Origin: Actinomycetes bacterium | Lineage (GTDB): Bacteria > Actinomycetota > Actinomycetes > Actinomycetales > Cellulomonadaceae | NCBI GenBank assembly: GCA_023401045.1 | Contig: JAEXEM010000390.1 | Span: 1-20,150, forward strand | DNA: 20,150 nucleotides | Direction: 5' to 3' | Notes under the pieces: model-generated | Told to the model about the DNA's origin: nothing | What the model saw: the letters and a program-made list of their open reading frames with translations, nothing else | Databases searched by the model: none | Shown: positions 13,565 to 20,150 of the stretch, in pieces | Numbering within the stretch: the stretch's first letter is position 1 | Layout of the letters: each line of letters opens with the position of its first letter | Made by a program: the position numbers and the translations under genes

Positions 13565-14689
13565 GTGACCGACTACTACGAGATCCTCGGCGTCCCGCGG
13601 GACGCGACGCCGGACCAGGTGAAGAAGGCGTACCGGCGTCTCGCCCGTGAGCTGCACCCCGACGTCGCGGGTCACGACCCCGCCGCGGAGGAGCGGTTCA
13701 AGGACGTGTCGCGGGCGTACGACGTGCTCGGCAACCCCGAGAAGCGCCGTGCCTACGACATGGGCGCGGACCCGGCGTCCCCCGGTGGCGGCATGGGTGG
13801 TGGCTTCGGCTTCCAGGACATCTTCGAGACGTTCTTCGGCGCGGCCGCAGGCGGCGCCCCGCGCGGGCCGGTGCCTCGTGCCCGGCGCGGGCAGGACGCC
13901 CTCGTGCGGCTCGACATCGACCTCGCGGAGGCGACGTTCGGCGTCCACCGCGAGATCCAGGTCGACACCGCGGTGCTGTGCCCGACGTGCGGCGGTACCT
14001 GCTGCCGGCCCGGCACGTCGCCGCGCACCTGCGACGTGTGCGGCGGCCGCGGCTCGGTGCAGCGCGTCGCCCGCTCGTTCCTCGGGCAGGTGATGACGAC
14101 CCAGCCGTGCGCGGCCTGCCAGGGCTTCGGGACCGTCATCCCCGAGCCGTGCACCGAGTGCGCCGGCGAGGGCCGCGTGCGCTCGCGGCGCACGCTGTCG
14201 GTCGACGTGCCTGCCGGCGTCGACACCGGCACGCGCATCAAGCTCACCGGCCAGGGAGAGGTCGGCCCCGCGGGCGGTCCCGCCGGGGACGTCTACCTCG
14301 AGGTGCGCGAGCGCAAGCACGAGACGTTCGTCCGCGAGGGCGACGACCTGCACGCGACGATGCAGGTGCCGATGACCGCCGCCGCGCTCGGCACCGTCCT
14401 GACGATGGACACCCTCGACGGCCCGCGCGAGGTCGACCTGCGTCCGGGCACGCAGCCGGGCCAGGTCGTCACGCTCAAGGGCCTGGGTGTCGGGCACCTG
14501 CACGTCGGCGGCCGCGGCGACCTCCACGTCCACGTCGACGTCGTCGTGCCGACGGCCGACGACGACGAGCAGGCCGAGCTGCTGCGCCGGCTCGCGGTGC
14601 TGCGCGGCGAGGAGCGTCCCGAGGCGCGCATCGCCGCCGCGCACCCCGGGGTGTTCGCCAAGCTGCGCGACAAGCTCGCGGGCCGGTGA
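13565..14689 (+). CDS. dnaJ: chaperone DnaJ (actinobacterial DnaJ2 type)
   Basis: A 374-residue type I DnaJ, the co-chaperone that stimulates DnaK ATPase. The J domain fills residues 1-68 with the HPD motif at 31-33. A Gly/Phe-rich linker (GGGMGGGFGFQDIFETFFG) follows. The zinc-binding region has four CxxC units: CPTCGGTC, CDVCGGRG, CAACQGFG and CTECAGEG. The first ends in Cys where CxxCxGxG expects Gly. The C-terminal substrate-binding domain (VPAGVDTGTRIKLTGQGEVG...) is complete. It lies 71 bases after hrcA, the usual place of dnaJ2; dnaK/grpE/dnaJ1 are elsewhere. The GTG start has CAGGAAG upstream and opens directly with the J domain MTDYYEILGV. Its stop overlaps the rsmE start by 4 bases. 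Confidence 0.96.
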   Translation: MTDYYEILGVPRDATPDQVKKAYRRLARELHPDVAGHDPAAEERFKDVSRAYDVLGNPEKRRAYDMGADPASPGGGMGGGFGFQDIFETFFGAAAGGAPRGPVPRARRGQDALVRLDIDLAEATFGVHREIQVDTAVLCPTCGGTCCRPGTSPRTCDVCGGRGSVQRVARSFLGQVMTTQPCAACQGFGTVIPEPCTECAGEGRVRSRRTLSVDVPAGVDTGTRIKLTGQGEVGPAGGPAGDVYLEVRERKHETFVREGDDLHATMQVPMTAAALGTVLTMDTLDGPREVDLRPGTQPGQVVTLKGLGVGHLHVGGRGDLHVHVDVVVPTADDDEQAELLRRLAVLRGEERPEARIAAAHPGVFAKLRDKLAGR

Positions 14690-15444
14690 GCGCGCCGGTC
14701 TTCGTCGTCGAGCCCGGTGCGCTGTCCGGCGTCGCGCCCGGCGGGCAGTTCCTCCTCGACGGCTCCGAGGGTCGGCACGCGGGCGTCGTCCAGCGCCGCG
14801 GGCCGGGGGAGCGGGTCGACGTCGTCGACGGTGCCGGTGTGCGGCTCGTCGGGCGCGTGAGCGACGTCGGCCCGGAGGGTGTCCGGCTCGACGTCGAGGA
14901 CCTCGTCGTCGAGCCCGAGCCGGTCCCGCGCCTCGGGCTCGTCCAGGCGCTCGCCAAGGGCGACCGTGACGAGATGGCGATCGAGGCCGCGACCGAGGTC
15001 GGGGCCGACCTCGTCGTGCCGTGGCAGGCCGAGCGCTCCGTCGTCGTCTGGCGCGGGGAGCGGGCTCAGAAGAGCCGGCAGCGCTGGATCGGCACCGTGC
15101 GGGCGGCCACGAAGCAGTCGCGCCGCGCCCGGGCGCCGGAGGTCGAGCAGGCCGTCGACACCCGCACCCTCGCCGACCGGGTGCGCCGGACCGTCGAGGC
15201 GGGCGGCGCCGTCGTCGTGCTCCACGAGTCCGCGACCGCACCGCTGCACGAGCTCACCCTCCCCGACGCCGGAGAGCTGCTCGTCGTCGTCGGGCCCGAG
15301 GGCGGCATCTCCGACCGGGAGGTCGAGACGCTCACCGCGGCCGGCGCGGTCGTCCACCGGCTCGGGCCGCACGTGCTGCGCACGTCGACCGCAGGGCCCG
15401 TCGCGCTCGCGCTGCTCGCCGACCGGCTGGGCCGCTGGGGCTGA
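14686..15444 (+). CDS. rsmE: 16S rRNA (uracil-1498-N3)-methyltransferase
   Basis: A 252-residue RsmE, which methylates N3 of U1498 in 16S rRNA using SAM. The N-terminal PUA-like domain (1-75) includes GSEGRHAGVVQRRGPGERVDVVDGAG. The SPOUT domain shows the expected signatures: LVQALAKGDRDEMAIEAATEVG, the glycine-rich knot loop VVVGPEGGISDREVE (GPEGG at 203-207) and the trefoil-knot end LGPHVLRTSTAGPVALALLA (LRTSTA from 231). The GTG start forms a GTGA overlap with the dnaJ stop, so it belongs to the hrcA-dnaJ-rsmE operon, an arrangement common in Gram-positive bacteria. A strong hairpin lies 37 bases past the stop. Confidence 0.95.
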   Translation: MSAPVFVVEPGALSGVAPGGQFLLDGSEGRHAGVVQRRGPGERVDVVDGAGVRLVGRVSDVGPEGVRLDVEDLVVEPEPVPRLGLVQALAKGDRDEMAIEAATEVGADLVVPWQAERSVVVWRGERAQKSRQRWIGTVRAATKQSRRARAPEVEQAVDTRTLADRVRRTVEAGGAVVVLHESATAPLHELTLPDAGELLVVVGPEGGISDREVETLTAAGAVVHRLGPHVLRTSTAGPVALALLADRLGRWG

Positions 15445-15481
15445 GGCCGAGGGGTCGACGTCGAGCAGCGCGGACGTGATC

Positions 15482-15521
15482 GGGCCGGCGGCGCGTGACG
15501 GGGAGATCGCGCCGCCGGCCC
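15482..15521. terminator. 14-bp perfect hairpin, bidirectional terminator
   Basis: GGGCCGGCGGCGCG (15482-15495) is perfectly complementary to CGCGCCGCCGGCCC (15508-15521) around a 12-base loop. It lies between the stops of rsmE (right end 15444) and the convergent ppdK (left end 15535), so it can end both transcripts. There is no T tract on either side, as is common for actinobacterial terminators. Confidence 0.8.
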
Positions 15522-15534
15522 TGTCCGTGGCGGG

Positions 15535-18246
<2,712 letters not shown>

Positions 18247-18251
18247 TGGTG

Positions 18252-18257
18252 CCTCCT
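18252..18257 (-). promoter_or_regulatory. ribosome-binding site of ppdK
   Basis: A full AGGAGG on the minus strand, five bases before the GTG at 18246. It decides the start against upstream in-frame codons reaching to 18351 and suggests strong translation. Confidence 0.8.
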
Positions 18258-18402
18258 GGAAGTCGCACGCACCCGCCGGGCTCCGTTGCCCGACGTCCTC
18301 GGTCCAGTGTTCTCCTGCCCGGTGCCGCCCGCCCGAGGACGAAGGGCCCAAGTCCGTGACCTCGGAGCCTGCCGTGGCGGGCCCCGGCCGCGGTGCGCGC
18401 CG

Positions 18403-18408
18403 TAGGAT
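18403..18408 (+). promoter_or_regulatory. possible -10 box of the phoH operon
   Basis: TAGGAT fits TAnnnT, 62 bases before the phoH ATG, within the 224-base gap shared with divergent ppdK. No clear -35 is seen. Nothing else in this gap looks like a gene. Confidence 0.4.
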
Positions 18409-18470
18409 GGCAGGCAGAGCCCTCCCCGGGGTCCGACGAGACGAAGGAGCGCACGGCGACCGCCGAGCAC

Positions 18471-19468
<998 letters not shown>

Positions 19469-19472
<4 letters not shown>

Positions 19473-19921
19473 GCGTCGAAGTGAGCAACGAGTCGGGCAC
19501 CGAGGTCGACGAGGCCGAGTTCGCGGCCCTCGGGCGGTACGTCCTCGACGCGATGCACGTGCACCCGCAGGCCGACCTGTTCGTGCGTCTCGTCGACACC
19601 GAGACGATGACCGACCTGCACGTGCGGTGGATGGACGAGCCCGGCCCGACCGACGTGCTCTCCTTCCCCATGGACGAGCTGCGCCCCGGGCGCGAGGGCG
19701 AGCCCGCCGGCCCGGGCGTGCTCGGCGACGTCGTGCTGTGCCCCGAGGTCGCGGCCACCCAGGCCCGCGCCGCCGGGCACTCCGCCGCGGAGGAGATGCT
19801 GCTGCTGACGACGCACGGCATCCTCCACCTGCTCGGGTACGACCACGCCGAGCCGGAGGAGGAGAAGGAGATGTTCGCGCTGCAGCGCAAGCTCCTCCTC
19901 ACCTTCCTGGCCGGGCGATGA
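19469..19921 (+). CDS. ybeY: endoribonuclease YbeY (rRNA maturation factor)
   Basis: A 150-residue YbeY, the zinc-dependent single-strand endoribonuclease involved in 16S rRNA 3'-end maturation and ribosome quality control. The signature [11 protein letters not shown] places zinc ligands at His116, His120 and His126. The [11 protein letters not shown] segment and the [11 protein letters not shown] strand typical of the family are present. ATG 19469 is chosen because it overlaps the phoH stop as ATGA with GAGGTGGGACAGG upstream; a GTG four codons earlier (19457) is possible. Its own stop overlaps the next start (ATGA), so phoH, ybeY and the CNNM gene are translationally chained. Confidence 0.96.
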
Positions 19922-20150
19922 GCGGCGACCTCGTCGTCCTCCTCGTCGCCGTCGCCCTCGTCGGCCTCACCCTCGCCGCCGCACTGTCGGCCGGTGAGGC
20001 CGCGGTGCTGCAGGTCACCCGCGCCCGCGTCGCCGAGCTCGAGGCGGAGCGCCCCGGCCCCGGGGCGCGGGTGCGCCGGCTCGTCGAGGACCCGACGCGC
20101 GTCGCGCAGGCCGCGGGGTTCGTGCGGCTCGTCGCGGAGATGACCGCGAC
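19918..20150 (+). CDS. CNNM/CorC-type (hemolysin-family) membrane protein, N-terminal part
   Basis: The first 77 residues of a gene cut by the window end. It begins [44 protein letters not shown], a first transmembrane segment followed by the [16 protein letters not shown] pattern of the DUF21/CNNM domain, in which a small-residue and acidic motif lines the transport site. Complete members add two CBS domains and a CorC/HlyC C-terminal domain and have been linked to Mg2+ or Co2+ transport. The ATG overlaps the ybeY stop, and the ybeY-CNNM-era order is common in Actinobacteria, which supports the call. Confidence 0.82.
   Translation, partial: MSGDLVVLLVAVALVGLTLAAALSAGEAAVLQVTRARVAELEAERPGPGARVRRLVEDPTRVAQAAGFVRLVAEMTA

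Overview
The window reads as a chromosomal segment of a high-GC actinobacterium. GTG starts, 4-bp start/stop overlaps, near-total G/C at third codon positions, a mycothiol-type DinB-fold protein and a DUF3097 protein all fit. The protein style suggests Micrococcales, perhaps a relative of Cellulomonas; that last step is inference. The order rpsT / ATP-grasp / alpha-E / transglutaminase / lepA / hemW / hrcA / dnaJ / rsmE / phoH / ybeY / CNNM resembles the Mycobacterium tuberculosis Rv2412-Rv2366c region as I remember it, so this is mostly conserved core genome.

Layout. 1-980 carries two leftward genes: rpsT and a PemK/MazF-like protein with no visible antitoxin. 1053-4383 is a tightly coupled rightward operon: circularly permuted ATP-grasp, alpha-E protein and transglutaminase-like protease. 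It is a widespread but poorly characterised predicted peptide-ligation/cleavage cassette, and its first gene looks leaderless. A convergent mycothiol-dependent-isomerase-like gene (4387-5106) ends 3 bp from it. lepA and hemW follow (5245-8383). An IS481-family element (8385-9321) lies directly behind hemW. Its inverted repeats are intact and it is flanked by CTAGG copies, but its transposase has an in-frame deletion inside the catalytic core.

9357-11448 is an envelope block. Two overlapping DUF4870-type membrane genes run left and face a rightward multi-span membrane protein with a long PYGQ-repeat N-terminal tail. A DUF3097 gene (11470-12339) has segments that look like a TOPRIM domain to me. 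It is divergent from hrcA, which has a near-consensus CIRCE operator and is followed by dnaJ (dnaJ2 type) and rsmE: a heat-shock cluster with HrcA as likely autorepressor. A 14-bp perfect hairpin separates rsmE from the convergent ppdK (15535-18246). Divergent from ppdK is phoH-ybeY-CNNM, with each start overlapping the previous stop; the last gene is cut by the window end.

No rRNA, tRNA, CRISPR array or prophage was seen, and no stretch over 300 bases lacks a gene. I found no clear new defence or biosynthetic system. The best leads are a stem-loop that would mask the transposase ribosome-binding site in read-through mRNA, the transposase's use of a target-derived stop codon, the TOPRIM-like reading of DUF3097, the ATP-grasp/alpha-E/transglutaminase cassette, and the PYGQ/DUF4870 envelope block.
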